Part shown: positions 56,274 to 64,000 of the stretch, one piece after another | Layout of the letters: each line of letters starts with the position of its first letter | Position numbering within the stretch: position 1 is the first letter of the stretch | Assembly (NCBI RefSeq): GCF_900009135.1 | Contig: NZ_LT797704.1 | Coordinates: 1-64,000 of the forward strand | DNA from: Planktothrix sp. PCC 11201 | GTDB lineage: Bacteria; Cyanobacteriota; Cyanobacteriia; Cyanobacteriales; Microcoleaceae | DNA: 64,000 bases | Reading direction: 5' to 3' | Made by a program: the position numbers and the translations under genes | The notes under the pieces: model-generated | The model's input: only the letters and a program-made list of their open reading frames with translations | What the model was told of the DNA's origin: nothing | The model's database searches: none

Positions 56274-58187
56274 ATGGAAACATCATCTTTTCAAATCACC
56301 CTGTTAATCGTCATTACGGTCATGGCGGGGATTTCGGCTCAAGTCTTGGCAGACTACCTGAAAGTTCCTGCCATCGTGTTTCTGCTATTATTCGGCATTC
56401 TGGCGGGGAATGATGGCTTGAGTTTAGTGCAGCCCAATCTTTTAGGAAGTGGTTTAGAAGTGATTGTCTCCCTATCGGTAGCCTTAATTCTGTTTGAGGG
56501 GGGATTAAGTTTAGACCTGCGGGCACTGGGTCAAGTCTCTGGGAGTGTTCGCAATTTAGTCACCTTTGGCACTTTAATCACCCTAATGGGGGCGGGAATC
56601 GCGGCCCACTGGTTGGGGGAATTTCCTTGGCCAATCGCCTTTCTGTATGCAGCTTTGGTGGTGGTTACAGGCCCAACGGTAATCGGGCCATTGCTGAAAC
56701 AGGTTTCCGTAGACCGTCAAGTTTCCGCGCTGTTAGAGGGTGAAGGGGTTTTAATTGACCCAGTGGGGGCGATTTTAGCGGTTTTAGTCCTCAACGTTGT
56801 CCTGAATGGCAATACTGACCCCCTAGAAATTATGGGACAATTGCTATTGCGTTTAAGTATTGGCGCAGGAATTGGGTTAATTGGGGGTGGAATTTTGGGA
56901 TGGTTATTAAAAACTGCCCAATTTATGTCGGAAGAATTAAAGAATTTAGTGGTATTAGCGGCTCTATGGGGATTATTTGATACGGCTGAATTACTAATGA
57001 GTGAATCGGGGTTAATGACCACAGTTGTTACCGGAATGATGGTGCGTTATGTCGATGTTCCTGATATGCGTCAGTTACTCCGATTTAAAGGGCAGTTAAC
57101 CATGTTGGCGGTGTCAGTTTTATTTATTTTATTAGCGGCGGATTTATCCTTAGAAAGTATAGTAGCTTTGGGATGGGGCAGTGTATTAACGGTTTTAGCT
57201 TTAATGTGGGTGGTGCGTCCGATTAATATTTGGCTTTGTACTTTAAATAGTAACCTGAATTGGCGACAAAAATTATTTGCTTCTTGGATTTCACCTAGGG
57301 GAATTGTATCGGCTTCGGTTGCTTCTTTGTTTGCGATTTTACTCACCCAACGGGGAATTAATGGGGGAGACTCAATTAAAGCTTTAGTCTTCCTAACTAT
57401 TATTATGACGGTGGTAATTCAAGGATTAACTGCCCGATGGATGGCTGAAAAATTAGGAGTAACTTCCCATTCGGTAACCGGAGCGGTGATTGTGGGTTCA
57501 AATCCTTTGAGTCGATTAATTAGCCGATTGTTCCAAGAACGGGATGAGTTAGTGGTGATGATTGATACTGATCCGGTCGCCTGTGAAAAAGCCCGACAGC
57601 AAGGGTTACGGGTTTATCAAAGTAGTGCCTTAGATCCTAATGTTTTGGAAGAAGCGGGATTAGAATTGATGGGAACATTCCTGGCGATGACGAGTAATGG
57701 GGAAGTAAATGTGGTACTCGCTGAACGTGCAGATACGGAATTTAAACCGCCCCGGGTATTGGCTTTATTTCCCAGGGAACCTCAAACTAAAATAACTGTT
57801 AATCGTGATAAAATTCAACAGGCTTTTATTCCCGATGTTTCTTTAAAACAGTGGAATACCTATCTGGAAGACAAGGAAGTAAAATTAGGGGAAACGGTTT
57901 TACGTCAACCAGAGTTAGAATTTCAAATAGCCCATCTACAGGCGTTAATTCGCTCAGGGGAATTAATTCCTTTATTAATAGAAAGAGATGGCAATTTTCA
58001 AGTTTTAGCCGCCTCAGAATCTTGGCAAGTCGGAGATCAAATTATTTATCTGCTTCATGATCCTAAACCAACCTTACTCAAACGTTTATCCGGTTCTCAA
58101 AAATCTAATTTAATCCTAGAAAAACATCCCGCCGTTGAGGAAGTTCCTCTATCAGTAATCAGTAATCAGTTAGTGGAATTGAAATGA
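56274..58187 (+). CDS. CPA1-type cation/proton antiporter with RCK (TrkA) domain
   Basis: A 637-residue inner-membrane Na+(K+)/H+ antiporter. About 12 helices fill residues 1-385, with LKVPAIVFLLLFGILAG, LFEGGLSLDLRAL, VVTGPTVIGPLLKQ and LLEGEGVLIDPVGAILAVLV. ASWISPRGIVSASVASLFA is the CPA1 signature. An RCK/TrkA-N domain begins at TGAVIVGSNPLSRLISRLFQE (about 400-500) and a TrkA-C-like part follows. The last codons (SVISNQLVELK) are encoded by a CAGTAAT-type tandem repeat. The gene end overlaps the hemolysin remnant. Confidence 0.9.
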   Translation: METSSFQITLLIVITVMAGISAQVLADYLKVPAIVFLLLFGILAGNDGLSLVQPNLLGSGLEVIVSLSVALILFEGGLSLDLRALGQVSGSVRNLVTFGTLITLMGAGIAAHWLGEFPWPIAFLYAALVVVTGPTVIGPLLKQVSVDRQVSALLEGEGVLIDPVGAILAVLVLNVVLNGNTDPLEIMGQLLLRLSIGAGIGLIGGGILGWLLKTAQFMSEELKNLVVLAALWGLFDTAELLMSESGLMTTVVTGMMVRYVDVPDMRQLLRFKGQLTMLAVSVLFILLAADLSLESIVALGWGSVLTVLALMWVVRPINIWLCTLNSNLNWRQKLFASWISPRGIVSASVASLFAILLTQRGINGGDSIKALVFLTIIMTVVIQGLTARWMAEKLGVTSHSVTGAVIVGSNPLSRLISRLFQERDELVVMIDTDPVACEKARQQGLRVYQSSALDPNVLEEAGLELMGTFLAMTSNGEVNVVLAERADTEFKPPRVLALFPREPQTKITVNRDKIQQAFIPDVSLKQWNTYLEDKEVKLGETVLRQPELEFQIAHLQALIRSGELIPLLIERDGNFQVLAASESWQVGDQIIYLLHDPKPTLLKRLSGSQKSNLILEKHPAVEEVPLSVISNQLVELK

Positions 58188-58367
58188 TCACCAATAATTT
58201 CAGCAATCACATCTTGAATTGTTACTAATCCGACTGTCCCTCCAAATTTATCAACAACTCCATACCGAAACTATAGGGAATTCGGCCGTGACAAAAAAGG
58301 CATTAATCGTAATTAAAAATAGCACTGAGAACAATCGCCCCAGCACATCGCCCGTTGTAAGGGTCAT
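58167..58367 (-). pseudogene. Hemolysin/CorC-family gene scar (large internal deletion)
   Basis: On the minus strand an ATG at 58367 reads MTLTTGDVLGRLFSVLFLIT then INAFFVTAEFPI, the usual first helix of HlyC/CorC (TlyC) transporters (NAFFVxAEF). The next ~100 bases, in another frame, read GVVDKFGGTVGLVTIQDVIA then EIIGDHFNSTN and a stop at 58167; this is the second CBS domain of the same family (VVDEFGGTVGLVT). Some 250 or more residues between them are missing. The scar overlaps the end of the CPA1 gene by 21 bases. Confidence 0.78.
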
Positions 58368-58394
58368 GATTACCTTTTCAGAAAATCCAGATGT

Positions 58395-59090
58395 CTATTG
58401 CGCCACTGGAATTCCTGACATCTGCAATTGCATTTTTTGGTCAGGATAATCAGTTAAACTCATGGTTAATTCCTTGGAATTTTCCACTAATGCCGTAGGA
58501 ATTGTGACCGTTCCTTGATAAACTTTGCCACTAGGAGGCAATTGGCCAGGTAATTCTTCCACACTGGCGCTCAAAGCACGACCCTTGTCATCGGTAACAT
58601 TTAAAAAACTATAGAGAAATCTAACAGATTCTTGACCTTCATTTTTTAGGTTGACATTTAAAACCAAAGAATTCCCTTTACGAGTCGCTTCTACCACTTC
58701 TAAACTTACCCCTCCATCACGGCTAACAATGGGAAAAACTGATTTATTATTTACTACCGGGGCGGGGGAACTTTCAGTTTTCGGTTTTTGGGCTTGGGTA
58801 GAGGTGGGCTTATTGGCCACTTTAGCCGATGCACTCGCCACTTCTTCCTTCCCTTCCATGCGCTTCTTGACCGTTGCTAGGATATCCTTCTCTTTCAGCA
58901 ACAGCACCCCATCATGGCGGTTTCCATTTTTATTTTTATTGGCTAAGTTGTTTGGACGCACATCGGGTTGTGTAATTTCTTTCAACGCCGAACGACCCAG
59001 ACCATAGCCCCAAACGGAACTGGTAAAGCCAGCGCCAAACATCATGGTTAGTAAAACGACAGTCAGAACAACAGTTGAATTTAGTCCCAT
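58395..59090 (-). CDS. Single-anchor extracytoplasmic hypothetical protein
   Basis: A 231-residue protein. The N-terminal helix (TVVLTVVLLTMMFGAGFTSSVWGYGLG) is a membrane anchor, then comes a Lys/Asn-rich and Ala/Pro/Lys-rich linker (about residues 50-115). The C-terminal ~110 residues (VSLEVVEATRKGNSLVLNVNLKNEGQESVRFLYSFLNVTDD, KVYQGTVTIP) form an immunoglobulin-like beta-sandwich of the DUF4352/FxLYD type. Function is unknown. ATG 59090 fits. Confidence 0.72.
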   Translation of the reverse strand: MGLNSTVVLTVVLLTMMFGAGFTSSVWGYGLGRSALKEITQPDVRPNNLANKNKNGNRHDGVLLLKEKDILATVKKRMEGKEEVASASAKVANKPTSTQAQKPKTESSPAPVVNNKSVFPIVSRDGGVSLEVVEATRKGNSLVLNVNLKNEGQESVRFLYSFLNVTDDKGRALSASVEELPGQLPPSGKVYQGTVTIPTALVENSKELTMSLTDYPDQKMQLQMSGIPVAQ

Positions 59091-59198
59091 CTCAAAATTT
59101 AGATATGATTTAACTTGCTATTTTAACGGCTAATGCCTATAGGATATGCTATCACCTACACAGCTTATTCAAAATTTAGCCAAAATTAGCGATCGCGG

Positions 59199-59227
59199 TT
59201 AACAATTTTGGGTGAGAGTATGATATT
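59199..59227 (+). promoter_or_regulatory. Putative promoter of tRNA-Ile(CAT)
   Basis: TTAACA (59199-59204) and GATATT (59222-59227), 17 bases apart, lie 12 bases before the first base of the tRNA. A HIP1-like GCGATCGCGG precedes the -35. Confidence 0.5.
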
Positions 59228-59239
59228 GTACTATTGGAA

Positions 59240-59312
59240 GCGCCCTTGGCCGATTGGGGAGGCAGCGAACTCATAATTCGCCTTCAGACTGGTTCGATTC
59301 CAGTAGGGCGCA
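59240..59312 (+). tRNA. tRNA-Ile(CAT), lysidine type
   Basis: All arms fold: acceptor GCGCCCT/AGGGCGC plus discriminator A, D-stem GCC/GGC, anticodon stem GCGAA/TTCGC with the loop CTCATAA, and T-arm ACTGG-TTCGATT-CCAGT. Anticodon CAT with a G-C first pair rules out initiator tRNA. The pattern TGGCCGATTGGGGA and AACTCATAATT resembles chloroplast trnI-CAU more than elongator tRNA-Met, so I read it as the AUA-decoding tRNA-Ile needing lysidine at C34. No CCA is encoded (bases after are TCA). Confidence 0.85.
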
Positions 59313-59417
59313 TCAGCTTAAACCCCATCCCTGGTTGAATGATGATTGAGGCTCTCCCGTACTCGGGACGCTCACCCCAGGTTATAATCTATTCCTGATT
59401 CGGGGGAGTTAGGTTTT

Positions 59418-60770
59418 CTATTCTCCTTTTTTCATCATTTTTTCCACAAAATTAGTATAAATTTCTCCCCTGATAAATTCGGGATTTTCTAATATTTTTT
59501 GATGAAATCCGATGGTTGTGGGAACTCCCGTAATCGCAAATTCCCGTAACGCCCGTTTCATTCTTAAAATTGCCGTCGGACGGTCTGGCCCCCAAACAAT
59601 TAACTTGCCAATTAAAGAATCATAATAAGGAGGAATTTCATAATCCGTATAGACATGGGAATCAATTCTCACCCCATTTCCCCCCGGCGGTAAATAACCA
59701 CTAATCTTTCCAGGATGGGGACGGAAATTATGTTCGGGATCTTCGGCGTTAATCCGACATTCAATGGAATGACCGCGTAAAATTACTTGATTTTGAGTTA
59801 ATAATAACCTTTCCCCTTGAGCAATGCGAATTTGTTCAGCAATTAAATCTAATCCGGTGATCATTTCCGTAACCGGATGTTCCACTTGAATCCGGGTATT
59901 CATTTCCATAAAATAGAAATTGCCCGACTGATCAACTAGAAATTCAACGGTTCCCGCCCCGGTATAATTAATCGATTTAGCTGCTTTTACCGCCGCGTTT
60001 CCCATCTTTTGACGCAGTTTAGGAGTAATAAAAGAACTGGGGGCTTCTTCTAATAGTTTTTGGTGACGTCGTTGAATCGAACAATCCCGTTCTCCCAAGT
60101 AAATTACATTACCATAATTATCAGCTAAAATCTGAATTTCGATATGGCGAGGACGTTCAATAAATTTCTCTAAATAAACCCCCGGATTTCCAAAAGCGGC
60201 TTCTGCTTCCCCTTGGGCCGCGGCAAAAAGTTTAGGGAGTTCCGAATCTTCCCTCACTAACCGCATTCCCCGACCTCCACCCCCGGCGGTGGCCTTAATA
60301 ATCACCGGATAACCGATTTTCCGGGCCAGTTGTAGGGCTTCTTTGTCATCACTCAGGAGTCCATCACTGCCCGGTACGGTGGGAACTCCGACCCGTTGCA
60401 TGGTTTCCTTAGCCGTTGATTTGTCTCCCATTGACCGCATGGCGTGGGGTGTGGGGCCAATAAAGGCAATATCATGATCGGCACAAATTTCGGCAAATCG
60501 GGCGTTTTCAGCCAAAAATCCATACCCCGGATGAATGGCCGTGGCGTTACGAGTCAGGGCAGCGGCGATAATATTGGGAATATTCAAATAGCTTTTACTG
60601 CTGCTGGGTTCGCCGATACAAACGGCTTCATCGGCCAGTTGGACATGAAGGGCGTGGCGATCAACCGTTGAATGAACAGCAACCGTCGCAATACCCATTT
60701 CCTCGCAGGTGCGAAGAATCCGTAAAGCTATTTCCCCTCGATTGGCAATTAATATTTTTGAGAATCGCAT
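59418..60770 (-). CDS. accC: Biotin carboxylase subunit of acetyl-CoA carboxylase
   Basis: ATP-grasp enzyme that carboxylates biotin on AccB. N-terminal [41 protein letters not shown] loop [32 protein letters not shown] and [20 protein letters not shown] are all standard. At 450 aa it is full size. The frame opens further upstream to 60803, but ATG 60770 ([12 protein letters not shown]) is the typical start. AccB and the carboxyltransferase genes are elsewhere, as in most cyanobacteria. Confidence 0.97.
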   Translation of the reverse strand: MRFSKILIANRGEIALRILRTCEEMGIATVAVHSTVDRHALHVQLADEAVCIGEPSSSKSYLNIPNIIAAALTRNATAIHPGYGFLAENARFAEICADHDIAFIGPTPHAMRSMGDKSTAKETMQRVGVPTVPGSDGLLSDDKEALQLARKIGYPVIIKATAGGGGRGMRLVREDSELPKLFAAAQGEAEAAFGNPGVYLEKFIERPRHIEIQILADNYGNVIYLGERDCSIQRRHQKLLEEAPSSFITPKLRQKMGNAAVKAAKSINYTGAGTVEFLVDQSGNFYFMEMNTRIQVEHPVTEMITGLDLIAEQIRIAQGERLLLTQNQVILRGHSIECRINAEDPEHNFRPHPGKISGYLPPGGNGVRIDSHVYTDYEIPPYYDSLIGKLIVWGPDRPTAILRMKRALREFAITGVPTTIGFHQKILENPEFIRGEIYTNFVEKMMKKGE

Positions 60771-60806
60771 CTTTAATATCAGAAAACAAGATTTATCAAC
60801 CACTTT

Positions 60807-60864
60807 GTAGTAAGCCCTTTGGGGCTTAGTCTTCTGGGGAAGAAAGCCCTAAAGGGCTTACTAC
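60807..60864. repeat. 58-bp palindrome GTAGTAAGCCC...GGGCTTACTAC
   Basis: Outer arms GTAGTAAGCCCTTTGGGGCTT and its near complement surround a CTTCTGGGGAAG centre. It lies between the end of ileS and accC on the same strand and may separate their transcripts. Confidence 0.7.
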
Positions 60865-60878
60865 TTTTAGAAATAGTT

Positions 60879-63770
60879 TTAAAAAGTTCCCGCTAATGCC
60901 TCCACACAACGTTCACAAATAGTAGGATCTTCTTTTGATTCCCCAATATGGACGGAATAATTCCAACAGCGATCGCATTTTTCCCCATCGGCTTTGACAA
61001 CACCAATTCCCAAATCTTCAAACTGTTGATTATAGGGTAAACCGTTTAAAGGTTCGGGAGTATCTAATAGTTCAACCTGGGAACAAATAAACAGATAACG
61101 CAATTCATCCACCCCATTATTATCTTTTAATTCTGTAGTTTTGGGGTTCATTTGTTGCAACTGTTGACGCAGATCCTCATCCGCAATATATAACAATACT
61201 TTGGCTTCTAAGGAGGCACCAATGATTTTATCCTGACGGGCTTTTTCCAAGACAACATTAACATCACTTCTAATTTGTCGTAACTGTTGCCATAACGTCC
61301 CTAATTCTGGCTTTTCCCAGTGTTTTTCTAACCTTACCCAACCCGCTTCAAAAACCGAAGTCTGGGGCGGAGAATAGGGAATATTTTGCCAAATATCCTC
61401 GGCTGTATGGCATAATACGGGGGCGATCGCCTTCGCCAAATTCTCTAACGCCACGGCTAAAACCGTTTGACAACTGCGACGCCGAAACCCATCAGCCCCA
61501 CTAATATATAACCGATCTTTGGCAATATCCAAATAGAAATTAGATAAATCCACCACACAGAAATTCTGAATCACCTGGAAGAATCGGAAGAATTGATAAC
61601 TTTCAAAGGACTCTGTTATTTCAGTAAAAACCTCCGTAATCCGGTGTAACATATACTGATCCAATTCCGGTAATTCTTCGTATTTAACCGTATCTTTACT
61701 CGGATCAAAATCATGCAAATTCCCCAATAAAAATCGGGCAGTATTTCTAATTTTGCGGTAAACATCCCCCATCTGTTTCAGGATATTTTTCCCCAAAGGA
61801 ACATCCGAAGAATAATCGACCGAGGACACCCACAACCGCAGAATATCAGCCCCATAAGGCGGCTCCTGCTGTTGATTTTTCCCCCCTTCAATCACAATTG
61901 CCGGATCAACCACATTTCCGATGGATTTACTCATTTTCATCCCCTTTTCATCGAGGACAAATCCATGGGTTAATACGGTTTTATAGGGAGCATGACCAGA
62001 ATTAGCTACACTGGTTAATAAACTTGATTGAAACCAGCCCCGATGTTGATCAGAACCTTCTAAATACATATCCGCCGGATACTTTAATTCGGGACGTTGA
62101 TTAACAACAGCCGCCCAAGAAGAACCCGAATCAAACCACACATCCATGGTATCGGTTCCCTTGCGGTAGGTCTTGCCATTATTGCGGTATTCTGGGGGTA
62201 ATAATTCCTGAATGGATAACTCCCACCAAGCATCCGAACCCTTTTCGGCAATAATAGTTTGAACGTGATTAATTGTGCTTTCATTTAATAACGGTTCGTT
62301 GGTTTCTTCCTCATAAAAAACCGGAATCGGAACCCCCCAACTCCGTTGTCGAGAAATACACCAATCACTGCGATCAGCTACCATGGAAGTAATCCGATTT
62401 TCTCCTTGGGCGGGAATCCATTGCACCTCAGAAATTGCTTTTAAAGCCGCATCTCGGAACCCTTCAACGGAGGCAAACCATTGTTCAGTAGCCCGAAAAA
62501 TTGTGGGTTTTTTCGTGCGCCAATCGTAGGGATATTTATGTTGATAGGGTTCTTCTTTTAATAGGGAATTAACTTCCGTTAAAGCCTGAATAATTGCCCC
62601 ATTTCCCTCACCTAAAACATTTAATCCTTCAAATTTTCCAGCTTCATCGGTAAAGTTTCCTTGATCATCCACAGGGGATAAAATCGGCAAACCATATTTT
62701 TGACCGACAATATAGTCTTCTTGACCATGACCGGGGGCGGTATGAACTAATCCCGTACCGGATTCGGTGGTAATATAATCTCCCCCAATAACTATCGGAC
62801 TTCTCCGATTAAATAGGGGATGTTTATAGGTAGAATTTTCTAAATCCTGACCTTTAAAAGTGGCTTTAATGGTTAACGAATAACCCAAGGTTACTGATAA
62901 TTGTTCAGCTAAATCCGCCGCCACAATTAAATATTTAAACGCCGGGGGGTTTTCACTTTCCCCCACTTCCACAACCGCATAATTTAAAGCGGGATTAACC
63001 GCAACGGCTAAATTACCCGGAATTGTCCAAGGAGTTGTTGTCCAAATGGCGACCCCTAATTCCGATAGAAAGGGCATTAATAATTCCCGCAAAGGTTCAG
63101 ATACGGTTAATAGTTTAAAGGCGGCAAATAAACTGCGGGAAATGTGACCTTCTGGATATTCTAATTCCGCTTCAGCTAAGGCGGTTTTTGAACTGGGACT
63201 CCAGTGCACGGGTTTGTGTCCTCGGTAAATATATCCCTCTAAAAACATCTTGCCAAATACACCAATTTGGGCGGCTTCATATTCGGGTTTTAAGGTTAAA
63301 TAGGGGTGTTCCCAGTCGCCCCAAACCCCATACCGTTTGAAACCGGTTTTCTGTTGTTCAACGGCTTGTAAGGCGAAATCTCTGGCTTTGTGACGCAAAG
63401 TTAAGGGGGTTAATTGTTCCCTTTCCCCGGCTTTCATGTTTTGTAATACTTTCAATTCAATGGGTAAACCATGACAGTCCCACCCGGGAACATAACGAAC
63501 TTTACGACCCTGTAAAATTTGATAGCGATTAATAATATCTTTAAGAATTTTATTGAGAGCATGACCAATATGCAGCGTCCCGTTCGCATAGGGGGGGCCA
63601 TCATGTAAAATAAATAATTCACCGGGGTTATTTTGTGACAGGCGTTGATAAATTTCCTGTTCAGCCCAAAAGGCTTGGATTTCCGGTTCTCGCTTCACGG
63701 CGTTTGCCCGCATATCAAATTTTGTTTGGGGCAAGTTGACGCTATCTTTATAGGATTTGGCTTCTGTCAC
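60879..63770 (-). CDS. ileS: Isoleucyl-tRNA synthetase
   Basis: Class I synthetase of 963 residues. HIGH motif in PPYANGTLHIGHALNK, KMSKS in GMKMSKSIGNVVDP, an editing (CP1) domain with GTGLVHTAPGHGQEDY, and a C-terminal zinc ribbon with CDRCWNY and CERC. GTG 63770 gives the usual family N-terminus (VTEAKSYKDSVNLPQTKFDMR) and is preceded by AGGA at a good distance. The frame opens up to 63845, but that upstream part lies in repeat DNA, so I reject it. ATG 63821 is a second option. Confidence 0.96.
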   Translation of the reverse strand: MTEAKSYKDSVNLPQTKFDMRANAVKREPEIQAFWAEQEIYQRLSQNNPGELFILHDGPPYANGTLHIGHALNKILKDIINRYQILQGRKVRYVPGWDCHGLPIELKVLQNMKAGEREQLTPLTLRHKARDFALQAVEQQKTGFKRYGVWGDWEHPYLTLKPEYEAAQIGVFGKMFLEGYIYRGHKPVHWSPSSKTALAEAELEYPEGHISRSLFAAFKLLTVSEPLRELLMPFLSELGVAIWTTTPWTIPGNLAVAVNPALNYAVVEVGESENPPAFKYLIVAADLAEQLSVTLGYSLTIKATFKGQDLENSTYKHPLFNRRSPIVIGGDYITTESGTGLVHTAPGHGQEDYIVGQKYGLPILSPVDDQGNFTDEAGKFEGLNVLGEGNGAIIQALTEVNSLLKEEPYQHKYPYDWRTKKPTIFRATEQWFASVEGFRDAALKAISEVQWIPAQGENRITSMVADRSDWCISRQRSWGVPIPVFYEEETNEPLLNESTINHVQTIIAEKGSDAWWELSIQELLPPEYRNNGKTYRKGTDTMDVWFDSGSSWAAVVNQRPELKYPADMYLEGSDQHRGWFQSSLLTSVANSGHAPYKTVLTHGFVLDEKGMKMSKSIGNVVDPAIVIEGGKNQQQEPPYGADILRLWVSSVDYSSDVPLGKNILKQMGDVYRKIRNTARFLLGNLHDFDPSKDTVKYEELPELDQYMLHRITEVFTEITESFESYQFFRFFQVIQNFCVVDLSNFYLDIAKDRLYISGADGFRRRSCQTVLAVALENLAKAIAPVLCHTAEDIWQNIPYSPPQTSVFEAGWVRLEKHWEKPELGTLWQQLRQIRSDVNVVLEKARQDKIIGASLEAKVLLYIADEDLRQQLQQMNPKTTELKDNNGVDELRYLFICSQVELLDTPEPLNGLPYNQQFEDLGIGVVKADGEKCDRCWNYSVHIGESKEDPTICERCVEALAGTF

Positions 63771-63820
63771 AACAGTATCCTGAATGATTCTTGTTAATTG
63801 ATTTGTATTGTATCCTAACA

Positions 63821-63906
63821 TCGTAGTGAGCCCTTCACGCCTCAATTATTGATCTGCAAGTCGCAAATCGTAGTGAGCCCTTCAGGGCTCAATTATTGAT
63901 CTGCAA
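63821..63906. repeat. Tandem 39-bp repeat upstream of ileS
   Basis: Two copies of a 39-base unit (63821-63859 and 63868-63906, 37 of 39 identical, period 47), each with GTAGTGAGCCCTTCA and CTCAATTATTGATCTGCAA. The second copy has the perfect hairpin GAGCCCTTCAGGGCTC; in the first it is broken by two changes. They are in the presumed leader of ileS. Confidence 0.75.
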
Positions 63907-64000
63907 CTAAGACAGTGAACTTGATCTACAAAACCCGCCCTACCGGAGTAAGACGGGTGGGATGAGAATTAGAGTAAATTAGGAATGGGTAACGGCGTAT

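Noticed and set aside
59240-59312. Initiator or elongator tRNA-Met
   Set aside because: First pair is G-C and the anticodon stem lacks three G-C pairs, so not initiator; the D-arm and anticodon context resemble trnI-CAU of chloroplasts rather than tRNA-Met. The elongator reading cannot be fully excluded.
63771-63845. Longer N-terminus of IleS starting at 63845 or 63821
   Set aside because: The added codons derive from the tandem repeat, while GTG 63770 matches the family N-terminus and has a good AGGA site.

Overview
The window is chromosomal DNA of a phycobilisome-bearing cyanobacterium, most likely a filamentous Oscillatoriales-type organism (Planktothrix-like; this genus guess is an inference from gene style, AT-rich codon use and repeat types, not a database result). 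Supporting genes are psbA (photosystem II D1), nblA (phycobilisome degradation), ntcA, the NDH-1 maturation factor CRR6, and several cyanobacteria-restricted families (DUF1825, DUF3084, DUF3153, DUF3326, DUF6464). The octamer GCGATCGC (HIP1) recurs throughout, and heptamer short tandem repeats (STRRs) and palindromic repeats sit between genes.

Layout. 0-9 kb: recQ (short form), an orphan HigA-type antitoxin, cobO, aat, two unknown small proteins, a catalytically degenerate RNase III-like protein, a YnfA-type membrane protein, and a tightly spaced divergent pair frmA / NCS2 purine permease. 8.5-13.6 kb: a leftward group of ferredoxin, small protein, DUF3326 and CPBP protease, then an SbmA/ABCD-type ABC exporter and DUF6464. 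13.7-19 kb: ugd and UDP-glucuronate decarboxylase (UDP-xylose route), a decayed hicBA pair, lepA, DUF1825. 19-25 kb: DUF3153 lipoprotein, scpA, a sugar nucleotidyltransferase, priA. 25-27.3 kb: a leftward cluster of small membrane protein, TM2-SHOCT, helix-hairpin-helix membrane protein, xisH and xisI. 27.5-35.5 kb: nblA, anmK, PP2C phosphatase, ABC1 kinase, a coiled-coil protein, rimK with a retropepsin-like partner, gcvT. 35.6-38.1 kb: rseP, nth, rpsN and a 49-residue small protein. 38.2-40 kb: a decayed NACHT ATPase gene interrupted by palindromic repeat DNA. 40-44.3 kb: HIT protein, psbA, cobalamin genes cbiET and cobK separated by a MITE. 44.3-50 kb: Uma2 protein and a very large PAS-GAF-LOV-GAF-PAS-GGDEF-EAL sensor overlapping a glutaredoxin-like gene. 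50-56 kb: hisB, fabI, ntcA, DUF3084, YqgF-like, CRR6, Fur/PerR. 56-64 kb: CPA1 antiporter, a hemolysin-family deletion scar, an unknown anchored protein, tRNA-Ile(CAT), accC and ileS.

Functionally this is mainly core housekeeping with nitrogen/light acclimation genes (ntcA, nblA, psbA), corrinoid synthesis (cobO, cbiET, cobK), nucleotide-sugar supply and cyclic-di-GMP signalling. No prophage, CRISPR array, intact insertion sequence or complete defence island is visible. The most interesting items are the LOV-containing cyclic-di-GMP enzyme, the NACHT gene whose Walker B region is replaced by in-frame repeat DNA, the degenerate RNase III fold protein, and several gene scars and nested palindromic elements.
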